64,000 nt of DNA from VMCP01 sp964527775 (GTDB lineage: Bacteria > Bacteroidota > Bacteroidia > NS11-12g > UBA955), in contig CAZGQS010000008.1 of NCBI GenBank assembly GCA_964527775.1, positions 14,181-78,180 on the forward strand. Direction: 5' to 3'. This document shows, piece by piece, positions 17,112 through 26,535 of this stretch. Positions within the stretch are counted from its first letter, which is position 1, and each line of letters opens with the position of its first letter. A program made the translations under genes and the position numbers. The notes under the pieces are model-generated. The model was not told where the DNA came from and ran no database searches. It saw only the letters and a list, made by a program, of their open reading frames with translations.

Positions 17112-19534
17112 TTTATCCCAATAACTTTGAGGATATCGTTGGATTTTCTCCGCTTCGCGAGGACATTAAACGCTTTTGTAGGCTCGAATCTGCTCAAATA
17201 AAAGCAAACGGATTTGGTTTTGTGACCGATGAATCTGAGCTTTTCAAGCGTTTAGATGAAATTGACGAGTGCAATTTACTCAATGAACAACTGCCTTCTT
17301 TATTTGAATGGGGAAAAGTGGTTGACATTGACGAAAGCCTGAAACACGTTTCTGTTGATGGTTATTTTTTAATGGAAGCCGAGTGGGTTTCGGTATTGAC
17401 GGTATTGAAATCATATCAACGTTTCGCGTTGGCATTAACCAATAGGCAGGGAGATTTTCCGCGATGGGCATCTTTGTTTGGTCCATCAGAAGTTGCCAAA
17501 AGTTGTCAAGCACTGATTATTAAGGTCATTGACGAAGAAGGAAATATTCATAACAATGCATCCTCGGAATACCAAAAAATCAGCCTCGAGATATCCAGGA
17601 TGGAACGCGAAGCACGAAATGCTACAAAGTCTATTTTCAAAGAATGGAAAGCTCTAGGTTATACGGCTGATACCGATGTAACCATTCGTGAAGAAAGGTT
17701 GGTGATTCCTGTTTTGGCTGAATTCAAGCGCAAAGTAAAAGGCTTTGTCAAAGACGTATCAGCTACTGGTAAGGTCTTATTTATTGAGCCCGCCAGTTTG
17801 TTGGAGGTTAACAATAGGCTAAGAGAGCTTTTTGCTGATAGAAAACGAGAACGCGAGCGATTGTTAAAACAATTGACTCGAGATGTATCTCCTCATACTC
17901 CGCAATTGTTGCAGTTGACAGCCAATTTGTCAACAGCAGATTTTATCTATGCCAAATGGCAGATGTTACAGCTGATTCAAGCCGAAAGGCCCCGTTTTAA
18001 AAAAGATGGCGGTATTTTTCTTAAATCGGTGGTGCATCCCGTATTGAAGCGCGAATTGGGCAAGCAAAACAAGAAGATCATTCCTTTAGATATTGAATTG
18101 CAAGATCAACGAATTGTGGTTGTAAGCGGACCGAATGCCGGAGGTAAGAGTGTAGTTTTAAAAACGGTTTTGTTATCTCAATATATGTTTCAGTGTGGTT
18201 TGTTTGTATCGGCCAAGCCCGAAAGTGAAATGGGTATTTTCAATCAACTTATGATTGACTGCGGTGATGGACAATCTATTGAAGCAGGATTGAGTACTTT
18301 CTCGGCTCATTTGGCCAATTTAAAAGCCATCATGGATCACGGTTCTGACCGAAGTTTGATTGGATTGGATGAATTGGGAACAGGAACCGATCCTAGATAC
18401 GGTGCCCCAATTGCTCAATCAGTTCTAGAAAGATTGGCCGAAAAAAAGAGTTTTGTTATTGCCACTACACACTTTTCACAGATTAGAGAGTGGGGCGCCC
18501 GAAATCCCAAAGTGATGCAAGCGAGTATGGCTTACGATGCTGTGAAATTAGAGCCTCGCTATCAATTTGTATCGGGTAAGCCGGGAAGTAGTTTTGCTTT
18601 GGAATTGATGCGAAAAACCGGATTTGATTCTCAGTGGTTGGAGAGTATTCAAGAATTAGCAGGTCAACAATTGGGCAAAACCGAAGATTTGATGCTTGAC
18701 TTAGATCGCAAAAACGAGCATTTGCAACAATTAATTGTTGACAATCAGCGTAAGAATGCCCATTTGCAGCAACTGATTGATGATTATTCCTCTGTGAAAG
18801 ACAAAATTCAATCCAAAAGGCAGCAAATCATTGATCAAACAAGATTGGAGTCTCAGAAAATTTTATCGAAGGCGAATCAACAAATAGAGGAAACCATCAG
18901 AATCATTCGCGAGAATAGGGCTGATAAAAATAAGACTCAAAAAGCAAGGCAAGATTTAGACGGTTTTAAGAAATCGGTAGATGAAAAATTGAAACCACTC
19001 ACTGGTTCTGATAAGGCATTGGTTGGCAAGTCGGCCGAAGTAAAAGCATCCCCCGAAAACACAGGGAAAGAAAAACCCATGCCGGTTAAAATTATGGCCG
19101 GTTCAAAGGTGAAGAACACCATAAACGGACAAAAAGGCGAAGTTATAGAGATCAAAAAAGACAAGGTTTTGGTGGTGTTTGGTCTGATAAAAATGTGGGT
19201 GCCTATGAGTGAGTTGCAAGCTGTAGGAGGAAGTGAATCGGTGCAGAAAAAACAAGGCACGGGATTTCAGTGGATTGAGAGACAGTCTACTTTTTCGGCG
19301 AATTTAGACATCAGAGGGTTGAGGGGTGAAGAGTCGATTTTGAAGATCCAAAAGTGGCTGGATGAGGCATATGCTTTGGGAAGTAGAGACCTGAAGGTGA
19401 TTCACGGAAGGGGAGACGGTATTTTAAGAAAATTGATTAGGGAGTATTTAAAAACGGTCAATTTTGTTAAGTCGTATAAATACGAAACCGAGCAGCAAGG
19501 CGGTGATGGCGCTACTCTCATAACGCTGAATTAA
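17108..19534 (+). CDS. mutS2: MutS2 endonuclease/ATPase with Smr domain
   Basis: 808 residues. MutS-type core and clamp (about 1-300), ABC ATPase with Walker A GPNAGGKS (341-348) and Walker B LIGLDELGTGTDP, long coiled coil (about 540-640), a KOW-like strand set (KNTINGQKGEVIEIKKDKVLVVFG) and a C-terminal Smr nuclease with LDIRG and HGRGDGILRK. MutS2 suppresses recombination and, in Firmicutes, acts on collided ribosomes. GTG 17108 overlaps the upstream stop (GTGA), so the two genes are coupled. A variant of the repeated 13-mer lies in the linker before the KOW-like part. Confidence 0.93.
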   Translation: MIYPNNFEDIVGFSPLREDIKRFCRLESAQIKANGFGFVTDESELFKRLDEIDECNLLNEQLPSLFEWGKVVDIDESLKHVSVDGYFLMEAEWVSVLTVLKSYQRFALALTNRQGDFPRWASLFGPSEVAKSCQALIIKVIDEEGNIHNNASSEYQKISLEISRMEREARNATKSIFKEWKALGYTADTDVTIREERLVIPVLAEFKRKVKGFVKDVSATGKVLFIEPASLLEVNNRLRELFADRKRERERLLKQLTRDVSPHTPQLLQLTANLSTADFIYAKWQMLQLIQAERPRFKKDGGIFLKSVVHPVLKRELGKQNKKIIPLDIELQDQRIVVVSGPNAGGKSVVLKTVLLSQYMFQCGLFVSAKPESEMGIFNQLMIDCGDGQSIEAGLSTFSAHLANLKAIMDHGSDRSLIGLDELGTGTDPRYGAPIAQSVLERLAEKKSFVIATTHFSQIREWGARNPKVMQASMAYDAVKLEPRYQFVSGKPGSSFALELMRKTGFDSQWLESIQELAGQQLGKTEDLMLDLDRKNEHLQQLIVDNQRKNAHLQQLIDDYSSVKDKIQSKRQQIIDQTRLESQKILSKANQQIEETIRIIRENRADKNKTQKARQDLDGFKKSVDEKLKPLTGSDKALVGKSAEVKASPENTGKEKPMPVKIMAGSKVKNTINGQKGEVIEIKKDKVLVVFGLIKMWVPMSELQAVGGSESVQKKQGTGFQWIERQSTFSANLDIRGLRGEESILKIQKWLDEAYALGSRDLKVIHGRGDGILRKLIREYLKTVNFVKSYKYETEQQGGDGATLITLN
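19049..19059 (-). repeat. 13-mer variant (11 of 13), in mutS2 linker
   Basis: Minus strand TTTTCGGGGGA, flanked by T instead of C at the 3' end. It encodes S-P-E in a low-constraint linker, the same tripeptide as copies 2 and 3. Confidence 0.4.
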
Positions 19535-19545
19535 TGGGAAAATCG

Positions 19546-19553
19546 TATTTTTG
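19546..19553 (+). promoter_or_regulatory. -7 box of folD-queE
   Basis: TATTTTTG, exact match, 5 nt before the folD ATG at 19559. A start site 5-7 nt downstream would give a leaderless message. Confidence 0.55.
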
Positions 19554-19558
19554 CAGTT

Positions 19559-20437
19559 ATGGCAGAAATACTTGACGGAAAAGCAGTTTCACAACATTTT
19601 AAAGACCAAATCAAGGCTGAGGTTGAGTCAATGTTAACTTCTGGCAAGAGGGCACCTCACTTAGTGGCCATTTTGGTTGGAAACGATGGTGGAAGTCAAA
19701 CCTATGTAGCTGCCAAAGAAAAAGCCTGTCATGAGGTGGGTTTTAAGGGTACTGTTTTAAGGTATCCTGATACCATTTCACAGGAAGAATTATTGAAAAA
19801 AGTGCATGAAATCAATGAAGATTCTGAAATTGACGGACTCATTGTTCAATTGCCATTGCCCAAACACATTGACGAAAATGCCGTGACACAGGCCATCAAA
19901 CCTGAAAAGGATGTAGATGGTTTTCACGACATCAATATGGGGAAACTTGCAAAGGGTGATACGACCGGGTATACCAGTGCAACTCCTTTAGGCATAACGA
20001 TGTTGTTGAAATATTACGGCATTAAAACTTCGGGAAAGCATGCTGTTGTTATTGGACGAAGCAACATTGTGGGCAGGCCCATGAGTATTTTGTTGTCAGA
20101 TTCATCAGAGACGGGTAATTGCACCGTGACACTTTGCCATTCAAGAACATCCAATTTAAAAGAATTGTGCCTTCAGGCGGATATTGTAGTTGCCGCTATT
20201 GGGAGACCAGGATTTGTTACGGGCGATATGATTAAGCCAGGTGCAGTAGTCATTGATGTTGGAACTACAAGATTAGATGATGCGAGTAAAAAAGCAGGTT
20301 GGAGGTTGGCCGGAGATGTTGATTTTGCCAGTGCTTCAGAAAATGCGTCTATGATTACCCCTGTTCCAGGCGGTGTGGGTCCAATGACCATAACAGGATT
20401 GATGTTCAATACCTTGAAATCTAGAAAATTAAGATGA
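19559..20437 (+). CDS. folD: Bifunctional methylene-THF dehydrogenase/cyclohydrolase
   Basis: Converts 5,10-methylene-THF to 10-formyl-THF via methenyl-THF using NADP. The active-site Tyr49 and Lys53 lie in GGSQTYVAAKEKAC, DGLIVQLPLPKHI and KDVDGFHDINMGKL are classical, the Rossmann loop is VVIGRSNIVGRPM, and TPVPGGVGPMTI closes the protein. 292 residues is normal. It overlaps queE by 4 nt. Confidence 0.96.
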   Translation: MAEILDGKAVSQHFKDQIKAEVESMLTSGKRAPHLVAILVGNDGGSQTYVAAKEKACHEVGFKGTVLRYPDTISQEELLKKVHEINEDSEIDGLIVQLPLPKHIDENAVTQAIKPEKDVDGFHDINMGKLAKGDTTGYTSATPLGITMLLKYYGIKTSGKHAVVIGRSNIVGRPMSILLSDSSETGNCTVTLCHSRTSNLKELCLQADIVVAAIGRPGFVTGDMIKPGAVVIDVGTTRLDDASKKAGWRLAGDVDFASASENASMITPVPGGVGPMTITGLMFNTLKSRKLR

Positions 20438-21033
20438 AAAATTTGCCGGTAATGGAGCATTTTTACACCATTCAGGGTGAAGGTGCTTATACAGGGTTTG
20501 CGGCTTATTTTGTTCGTCTGGGTGGTTGTGACGTGGGTTGCACATGGTGTGATGTTAAAGACAGTTGGGATGCCTCAAAACACCCTGTATTTTCCGTAGA
20601 TGAAATTTTAGAATGGGTATTGAATTCGGGTGCAAATAGGGTCGTAATAACTGGAGGTGAGCCGGCGATGTATGATTTGAACGAGTTGGTTGATGCCTTT
20701 AAAAAGAACCAAATTTTTGTGCACATCGAAACATCTGCTGCGCACGAAATAAAAGGAGCGTTTGATTGGGTGACTATTTCCCCCAAAAAATTCAAATTTC
20801 CCCTAGACAACCAGATGCCAAAAGCACATGAATTAAAGATCATAGTGTATAATAAATCTGATTTTGAGTGGGCGGAAAAGTGGGCACAATGTTGTTCGTC
20901 TAGTTGCAAATTATACCTCCAGCCAGAGTGGGACAGAAGAGATGTGGTGATGAATCAAATTATTGATTACGTGAAGATTAATCCGCATTGGCAAATTTCA
21001 CAACAAACTCATAAATACTTAGGAATTCCATAA
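20434..21033 (+). CDS. queE: 7-carboxy-7-deazaguanine synthase
   Basis: Radical-SAM enzyme that contracts carboxytetrahydropterin to 7-carboxy-7-deazaguanine in queuosine and deazapurine synthesis. FYTIQGEGAYTGFAAYFVRLGG is the QueE N-terminus; the cluster cysteines are C32, C36 and C39 (CDVGCTWC), the standard CxxxCxxC spacing. VVITGGEPAMY is the SAM-binding GGE region. 199 residues is in the normal range. It is translationally coupled to folD; queC and queD are not in the window. Confidence 0.92.
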   Translation: MKNLPVMEHFYTIQGEGAYTGFAAYFVRLGGCDVGCTWCDVKDSWDASKHPVFSVDEILEWVLNSGANRVVITGGEPAMYDLNELVDAFKKNQIFVHIETSAAHEIKGAFDWVTISPKKFKFPLDNQMPKAHELKIIVYNKSDFEWAEKWAQCCSSSCKLYLQPEWDRRDVVMNQIIDYVKINPHWQISQQTHKYLGIP

Positions 21034-21066
21034 TTTCAAACGCTGCAAAGCCTGTGAGTAAGTAGG

Positions 21067-21080
21067 TTGTCATTAGACAA
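21067..21080. promoter_or_regulatory. Palindrome TTGTC-ATTA-GACAA upstream of the serine hydrolase
   Basis: Perfect 5-4-5 inverted repeat ending 10 bp before the -7 box, so it covers the -33 region; its TTG is 21 nt from the box. Could be an operator; no known consensus recognised. Confidence 0.35.
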
Positions 21081-21090
21081 TCGCTTGAAT

Positions 21091-21098
21091 TATTTTTG
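21091..21098 (+). promoter_or_regulatory. -7 box of the serine hydrolase gene
   Basis: TATTTTTG, exact match, 5 nt before ATG 21104. Confidence 0.5.
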
Positions 21099-21103
21099 AA
21101 ATT

Positions 21104-22219
21104 ATGTTGAAGAAGGGGCTTCTTGCTGTTGTTTTGGTCTTTGGATTGGGGCGTGAGCTCAATTTGAAGGCTCAGCAAAATAAGAGCCTATCAACCGAGC
21201 AAATCATTCAATCTCGGTATCACTCTTTCACCGATTCTACGAAACGCAAAATTGAAGCTTTCTTTGATTATCACCAGAAAATCGGCAACTTCAATGGAAC
21301 GTATTTGATGTTTTCCAATGACAGTATCATTTATGGTTCGAGGGGATATTCGATTTACAGTAATCTAGATTCTGTGGAGCCTGGCGATTTGTTTCAATTG
21401 GCATCGGTTTCAAAAATTTTTACCGCTATGAGCGTCATGATGCTGCATCAAGACGGTTATCTTAATATCGATGACTCTGTGCATTGGTATATTCCTGAAC
21501 TCGAAAATAAAGGCGTCACTATTCGGCAATTATTGAGCCACACCAGCGGACTACCTGATTATTTCTACGCTGACTATCCGAAGGGCTTTTTCCCCGAGGG
21601 ACAAACCCACATGACCAATGAACAGGTGGTTGAAGTGATTAATTTGCAAGGTAAACGCAAGTATACCAAGCAAGGATTTTACCATTATTGCAACACGAAT
21701 TACGCTTTTTTGAGTCTCATAGTCGAGAGGTTGTCGCACAAAGATTTCCGAACTTTTGTCAGGGATCATATCTGCAAAAGTGCCGAAATGAAATATTCAC
21801 ACATTGCCAATTTTGATTCCCTGCCTTTGGTGAATTATCCTGTTCAAGGCTACAACAAGTGGAGTGTATTTGATGACAATATTTTCAACGGAACCACCGG
21901 CGACAAGGGTGTTTATTCCAATGTTTTCGAGATGTTCATGCTTGACCGCGCGTTGAAAGGCTCCTATATCCTTCACGAAGCCACTAAACAAGAAATGTGG
22001 ACTCCCCAGACGGTTACCAGTTCAGACGGTTATTATTCTTTGGGATGGCGAATCAAGTACATCGACGGAAAGAAATGGGTGTTTCACAACGGCTGGTGGA
22101 AGGGCTTTCGTACCTACTTTTGGCGCTGCCTAGATGAAGATAAGAGCTTCGTAGTGCTTACTAATAACGTGGATGGCAGATTTCTCAGTACCCTTCAGAT
22201 GGTGCATTTATTGGATTGA
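21104..22219 (+). CDS. Exported serine hydrolase, beta-lactamase/PBP4* (S12) family
   Basis: 371 residues with an N-terminal hydrophobic export signal (GLLAVVLVFGLG). The catalytic SxxK is S101-V-S-K104 in FQLASVSKIFTAMSVMMLHQDG, followed by LLSHTSGLPDY, the Y-x-N motif in FYHYCNTNYAFLSL, and an H-x-G triad member in VFHNGWWKGF. The family includes D-alanyl-aminopeptidases, esterases and class C-like beta-lactamases; the substrate cannot be predicted. A palindrome and a -7 box precede it. It ends 12 bp inside the convergent surface-protein gene. Confidence 0.85.
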   Translation: MLKKGLLAVVLVFGLGRELNLKAQQNKSLSTEQIIQSRYHSFTDSTKRKIEAFFDYHQKIGNFNGTYLMFSNDSIIYGSRGYSIYSNLDSVEPGDLFQLASVSKIFTAMSVMMLHQDGYLNIDDSVHWYIPELENKGVTIRQLLSHTSGLPDYFYADYPKGFFPEGQTHMTNEQVVEVINLQGKRKYTKQGFYHYCNTNYAFLSLIVERLSHKDFRTFVRDHICKSAEMKYSHIANFDSLPLVNYPVQGYNKWSVFDDNIFNGTTGDKGVYSNVFEMFMLDRALKGSYILHEATKQEMWTPQTVTSSDGYYSLGWRIKYIDGKKWVFHNGWWKGFRTYFWRCLDEDKSFVVLTNNVDGRFLSTLQMVHLLD

Positions 22220-23152
22220 AATTCGCTGAAAAGTGCTTTGTGATCTAATGATGTAAATCCCTTCGGGTAAATGGCTTAGGTCTATTTTGTTGCCGCGTTC
22301 CAAGTTGTTACTTTCTCCAACTATTGATCCATTGGAAGCCATAATTTGAATGTTTTCAAGGTTTTGAAGCGCTGTAAGTTCCTTGTCTTGGTAATTGTAA
22401 ATGACCATTTTTTCTTTTTCGGGGGACGTTAACCCGTTGAAGATTCCTTGATTGATCACTCCAATGGCATCTAGGTCAAATCCTGAACTAGCAAAGTTTG
22501 TAGGCCACGGATCGTTAATGATATTTTCTTTTGAGTCTTTGGTACCCAACAGTGGATTGATTGAACCTACAACATCAATAATTTTTACGTAATGAAATTT
22601 CATTGGCAAGCCCGGAAGTATGATTTCTGAAATATCAAAGGGTGTACCGTAGGGCATTCTATATTTACCCGCCAAATTGTGAATATTTTCAGGGAAGGTA
22701 GCTCCAAAGCCGGCGGTTTGTGAATCTATTTGAGTCAAACTCACAGATGGAAAGCGGTAGAAGTCAACTCCATTCTCACTGATTTCCACATGGGCCAATT
22801 CCAAGAACGAATCATTGAATGCATTTTCAAACACTGCAAAATCAAATCCTGGTCCATCCACTATGGGCGGATTGAAATAAATAAGGGCGGAGCCGCCATC
22901 GCCTAGGCTAACCACACCATTTTTTCGCGATTTGCCAACTGCTGAATTTTCGTTTCCAACAGCAGCCCGCCCAGAATCAGCTACATTTATTTGCCGAAGT
23001 CCAACATTTAACTGTGATGAGATTCCCCAGCCCACAAAGCAGGAGCTATCACCATGAATGGCAGTGCTCCCAAATATACCTGCAGCTGGTGCAAACTGAG
23101 CACACAGTTTTGTACATGTTGTTAGGATAGTTATGGTGATGAGGTGTTTCAT
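22208..23152 (-). CDS. Cell-surface protein with T9SS type A sorting domain
   Basis: 314 residues: signal peptide (MKHLITITILTTCTKLCA), a beta-rich domain with GGSALIYFNPPIVDGPGFDF and VFENAF...ELAHVEISENGVDFYRFPS and ASSGFDLDAIGVIN, and a short type A sorting tail (IDLSHLPEGIYIIRSQSTFQ). The middle domain recurs in Bacteroidota surface proteins of unknown function, some near cobalamin-uptake genes; this is recalled and untested. The ATG is 5 bp from the heptamer array, so no ordinary promoter is seen. The linker before the tail carries a 13-mer copy. Confidence 0.7.
   Translation of the reverse strand: MKHLITITILTTCTKLCAQFAPAAGIFGSTAIHGDSSCFVGWGISSQLNVGLRQINVADSGRAAVGNENSAVGKSRKNGVVSLGDGGSALIYFNPPIVDGPGFDFAVFENAFNDSFLELAHVEISENGVDFYRFPSVSLTQIDSQTAGFGATFPENIHNLAGKYRMPYGTPFDISEIILPGLPMKFHYVKIIDVVGSINPLLGTKDSKENIINDPWPTNFASSGFDLDAIGVINQGIFNGLTSPEKEKMVIYNYQDKELTALQNLENIQIMASNGSIVGESNNLERGNKIDLSHLPEGIYIIRSQSTFQRISIQ
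22415..22427 (+). repeat. 13-mer TTTTTCGGGGGAC, copy 2
   Basis: Exact copy; on the coding (minus) strand it reads as S-P-E-K in the linker before the sorting domain. Confidence 0.6.
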
Positions 23153-23157
23153 TGATT

Positions 23158-23376
23158 GGTTATCGGTTATCGGTTATCGGTTTTCGGTTTTCGGTGGTCA
23201 GTAATCGGCTCTCGGCTCTCGGCTCTCAGCCGTCGGCCGACGGCGGTCAGCGGTCAGCGGTCAGCGGTCAGCCGACAGCAATCAGCAATCAGCCATCAGC
23301 CATCAGCTCTCGGCTCTCGGCTCTCGGCTCTAAGCCAGCGGCGAAGCCGCCTAGCCAAAGACCAAAGACCAAAGAC
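23158..23376. repeat. In-phase heptanucleotide array, consensus RGYNNTC, with hairpin core
   Basis: Thirty-one consecutive 7-mers can be read in one phase from 23158 to 23374. The first 25 (to 23332) fit RGYNNTC in 22 cases and miss by one base in three; units include GGTTATC, GGTTTTC, GGCTCTC, AGCGGTC, AGCAATC and AGCCATC in small runs. Then GCGGCGAAGCCGC (about 23338-23350, 5-bp stem, GAA loop) is followed by ACCAAAG units, the complement of the GGTCTTT units at 27647. The array runs into an assembly gap, so its true length is unknown. No protein-coding reading is plausible. Confidence 0.8.
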
Positions 23377-23476
23377 NNNNNNNNNNNNNNNNNNNNNNNN
23401 NNNNNNNNNNNNNNNNNNNNNNNNNNNNNNNNNNNNNNNNNNNNNNNNNNNNNNNNNNNNNNNNNNNNNNNNNNNN
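23377..23476. other. Assembly gap (100 N), true gap
   Basis: The sequences on the two sides do not overlap. It hides the rest of the heptamer array and the 3' end of ftcD; 100 is a placeholder length. Confidence 0.9.
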
Positions 23477-25101
23477 AGTAATTCTTCAGCTTGTTTTACA
23501 ATGTTTTCGGCAAATTGACGATCTCCCAAATCTTTGGCATTGGTGAGAACGTTGAAAAATGCACCGCGAACCGCAGTTTTAATGCAAATAACGCCTACGG
23601 CAACATCGCTCATGCTGTTGGGGTTGCCAATGATTGACATTTCTTTCAGTAGAGGCAAACAATTATATGCTGCTTCCATGGTTCGGAATGGAATCATGGT
23701 GGCGTATTGGCTGGCTTTTTCAACGGCTTCCTTTCGGGCAATTTTTTGTTCTTCGGTGTCTTTAGGCAGTTGGAAAGCAGCCATAATTCCATCGAATGCG
23801 CGAGTGTCTTCATCTACTAAATGAAGCAGTTGATCTTTGAGTTTTTGTCCCTTCTCAGCCCAAGGCGAAAAATCGGCTACGCGATCTTCCCAGCCTCTTT
23901 TGATGGCACTTCCGTTGGCCACCATCGTGCCAAGGGCCGCGCCGAGTGCACCCGATAGAGCGGCAATACTTCCACCACCTGGGGCCACAGAATCGCTGGC
24001 CGTTTCGTTGGTAAACGCTTTAACGCTCATGGAAACGAGTCGTTCTTGAGCCAAGTCTTTTAGAAGATATTCAATGATTCTGGTTTTAGGATCAAAGTGG
24101 CTCAATTCATTTAGGCCCATGCTTTTGATGGCCATATCAACCAGAGTTTGTTCGTCTACACCACTGCTCATGCCTTGTTTTTCAAGGAAATATTTTCCAG
24201 CATCGAGCATGGGTTGAAGGGGAACGAGACCAACTAATTCGCTGCCAGTGACTCTCACGCCGCGTTCGTCAGCCGATTTACAAGTTTCTTCAAAAACGGA
24301 ATGTAACGGAGTTTCTCTGAAGTTTGTGAGATTGATGCTGATTTGAGCAATTCCATATTCTTCTATGTACCAGCCTATGGCCTTTACGTGTTTGAGTTTT
24401 CCGGGGATGCGCACATCTTCGCCGTTTTCGTCTTTGACAATTTTTCCAACGTAGGGATTTCCTTCTCGGAGGACTCTTCCCGCTTCGCGGATGTCAAAAG
24501 CTATTCGGTTGGCAATGCGGGTGCTCTTGCTATTGAGATTGACGTTATAGGCAATGAGGAAGTCTCTTGCTCCAATGACGGTGGCTCCTGCCTTCGCATT
24601 CATCTTTGAGGGACCAAAGTCTGGTTTCCATTGTGGTTCTTGAATTTTGTCGAAAAATCCTTCGTATTCACCAGAACGAATCACACTGAGGTTAGATCTA
24701 GATTTATTGGGTTGGGCCTCCTCGTATAGATATATGGGAATTTGGAGTTCGTTACCCACGCGTTCAGCGAGTTTTTGGGCATATTGAGCGGTTTCTTCCA
24801 TGCTAATTCCTGAAATAGGAATCAAAGGACAAACATCTGTGGCACCCATACGAGGGTGTTCACCGCTGTGTTGCGACATATCAATAAGTTCGGATGCGCA
24901 TTTGATTCCGCGGAATGCAGCCTCAATTACAGCCTCTGGCTCTCCCACGAAAGTAACCACGGTTCTATTGGTGGCTTTTCCTGGATCTACGTTTAATAAT
25001 TTTATTCCATCAACTGACTCAATGGCATCAGTAATTTGCTTGATAATCTGAGGGTTTCTGCCTTCACTAAAATTAGGAACGCACTCAACAATTTTTTGCA
25101 T
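23477..25101 (-). CDS. ftcD: Formimidoyltransferase-cyclodeaminase, 3' end in gap
   Basis: Bifunctional enzyme of histidine degradation: transfers the formimino group of formiminoglutamate to tetrahydrofolate (N-terminal transferase, about 1-325; VECVPNFSEGRN, SQHSGEHPRMGATDVCPLIP) and then deaminates it (C-terminal cyclodeaminase, about 345-541; DSVAPGGGSIAALSGALGAALGTMVAN). 541 residues precede the gap; family lengths near 560 suggest only about 20 are missing. ATG 25101 has a TACCTTTG box 4 nt upstream. No hut genes are adjacent. Divergent from glmM. Confidence 0.93.
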
Positions 25102-25105
25102 GGCA

Positions 25106-25113
25106 CAAAGGTA
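25106..25113 (-). promoter_or_regulatory. -7 box of ftcD
   Basis: TACCTTTG on the minus strand, exact match, 4 nt before the ATG. It lies 20 bp from the oppositely oriented glmM box. Confidence 0.5.
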
Positions 25114-25133
25114 AATAATTCAGTTCAATTGGG

Positions 25134-25141
25134 TATCTTTG
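25134..25141 (+). promoter_or_regulatory. -7 box of glmM-ychF
   Basis: TATCTTTG, exact match, 12 nt before ATG 25154. An in-frame TTG at 25139 lies inside the box and is rejected as start. Confidence 0.5.
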
Positions 25142-25153
25142 CGCCCCGTTTTT

Positions 25154-26533
25154 ATGACGTTAATCAAATCCATTTCAGGCATTCGCGGCACCATAGGTGG
25201 TGCACCTACAGACAACCTTACTCCTGTTGATATTGTGAAGTTTGCTTCGGCATACGGAACGTGGATATTGGGCAAGGGCGGTAATAAGACCATTGTTATT
25301 GGTAGAGATGCTCGAATCAGTGGTTCTATGGTTTCTGAGTTGATCATTCAAACCCTCATTGGCCTAGGACTTGATGTAGTTGATTTGGGACTTTCTACAA
25401 CTCCAACTGTAGAAATGGCGGTTCCTGCTGAGATTGCGGCAGGCGGAATTATCGTGACAGCATCTCACAATCCAAAGCAGTGGAACGCTCTAAAATTGTT
25501 GAACGAAGTTGGTGAGTTTATCAGTGCAGCTGAGGGACAAAAAATTCTAGAAATTGCAGAAGCCGGCGAGTTTCATTTTGCCCCTGTAGATCAACTGGGA
25601 AAACAAAGCAGTAAAGATTATTTAGATTATCATATTGAGCAAATTTTGGCTTTAGACTTGGTGAAACCAGAGTTGATAAAGAAAGCCAATTATAAAATCG
25701 CGGTTGATCCCGTGAATAGCGTAGGTGGTATCGCCGTACCTCGTTTGTTGAATGCGTTAGGCGTTGATGATGTGGTTATCATAAACGGTGAACCTACCGG
25801 TGTTTTTGCTCACAATCCAGAGCCATTGGCAGAACACTTGGGTGAGATTTCTTCCACCGTAAAAAGTGAAAAATGTCATTTAGGAATCGTAGTTGATCCA
25901 GATGTAGATCGATTGGCATTTGTTTGCGACGATGGGGAAATGTTTGGTGAAGAATATACTTTGGTGGCGGTTGCTGATTTTGTTTTGAGTCACAAACCTG
26001 GCGCTACCGTAAGTAATTTATCAAGCACTCGGGCATTGAGAGATATTACTGAAAAAGTGGGCCAATCTTACTTTGCCAGTGCGGTGGGAGAGGTGAATGT
26101 AGTAGAGGTAATGAAGGCCAACAATGCAGTTATTGGTGGTGAAGGTAATGGTGGAGTTATAGTTCCAGAATTGCATTACGGAAGAGATGCCTTAGCAGGA
26201 ATTGCCTTGTTCTTGACTCACCTTGCAGAAAAAGGAGTAAAAATCAGTAATTTGAGGTCTACTTATCCAACGTATCAAATGTCAAAAAACAAAGCGGAAT
26301 TAACCGCGGGTACTGACGTTGATATGATATTGGAGAAAATATCTGAAAAATATAAAAAGCAACCTCAAAATACCATTGATGGGGTTAAAATTGAGTTTGA
26401 TGGAGACTGGGTGCATTTGAGAAAAAGCAATACCGAACCCATCATTCGTATTTACGCGGAAAGCGCAAGTATCACAACGGCAGAAAATCTTACTAAAAAA
26501 ATCCTCCAAGACATTGGAGAAATAATTGAATAA
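25154..26533 (+). CDS. glmM: Phosphoglucosamine mutase (phosphohexomutase superfamily)
   Basis: 459 residues, four-domain alpha-D-phosphohexomutase. It carries the N-terminal SISGIRGTIGG, the phosphoserine loop VTASHNP (Ser104), the Mg loop VDPDVDRLAF, the sugar loop GEGNGGVI and the phosphate-binding RKSNTEPIIRIYAES. GlmM converts glucosamine-6-P to glucosamine-1-P for peptidoglycan and LPS precursors; the short length and SGIRGTIG start fit GlmM better than phosphomannomutase, but substrate choice is inferred. ychF starts 2 bp after its stop, so they form an operon. Confidence 0.85.
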   Translation: MTLIKSISGIRGTIGGAPTDNLTPVDIVKFASAYGTWILGKGGNKTIVIGRDARISGSMVSELIIQTLIGLGLDVVDLGLSTTPTVEMAVPAEIAAGGIIVTASHNPKQWNALKLLNEVGEFISAAEGQKILEIAEAGEFHFAPVDQLGKQSSKDYLDYHIEQILALDLVKPELIKKANYKIAVDPVNSVGGIAVPRLLNALGVDDVVIINGEPTGVFAHNPEPLAEHLGEISSTVKSEKCHLGIVVDPDVDRLAFVCDDGEMFGEEYTLVAVADFVLSHKPGATVSNLSSTRALRDITEKVGQSYFASAVGEVNVVEVMKANNAVIGGEGNGGVIVPELHYGRDALAGIALFLTHLAEKGVKISNLRSTYPTYQMSKNKAELTAGTDVDMILEKISEKYKKQPQNTIDGVKIEFDGDWVHLRKSNTEPIIRIYAESASITTAENLTKKILQDIGEIIE

Positions 26534-26535
26534 CT

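Noticed and set aside
23158..23376. CRISPR array
   Set aside because: The period is 7 bp with no 25-40 bp repeats, no unique spacers and no cas genes.
23152..23518. Open reading frames across the heptamer array and gap
   Set aside because: Low-complexity repeats translate openly in several frames and the N run extends them; no family resemblance.
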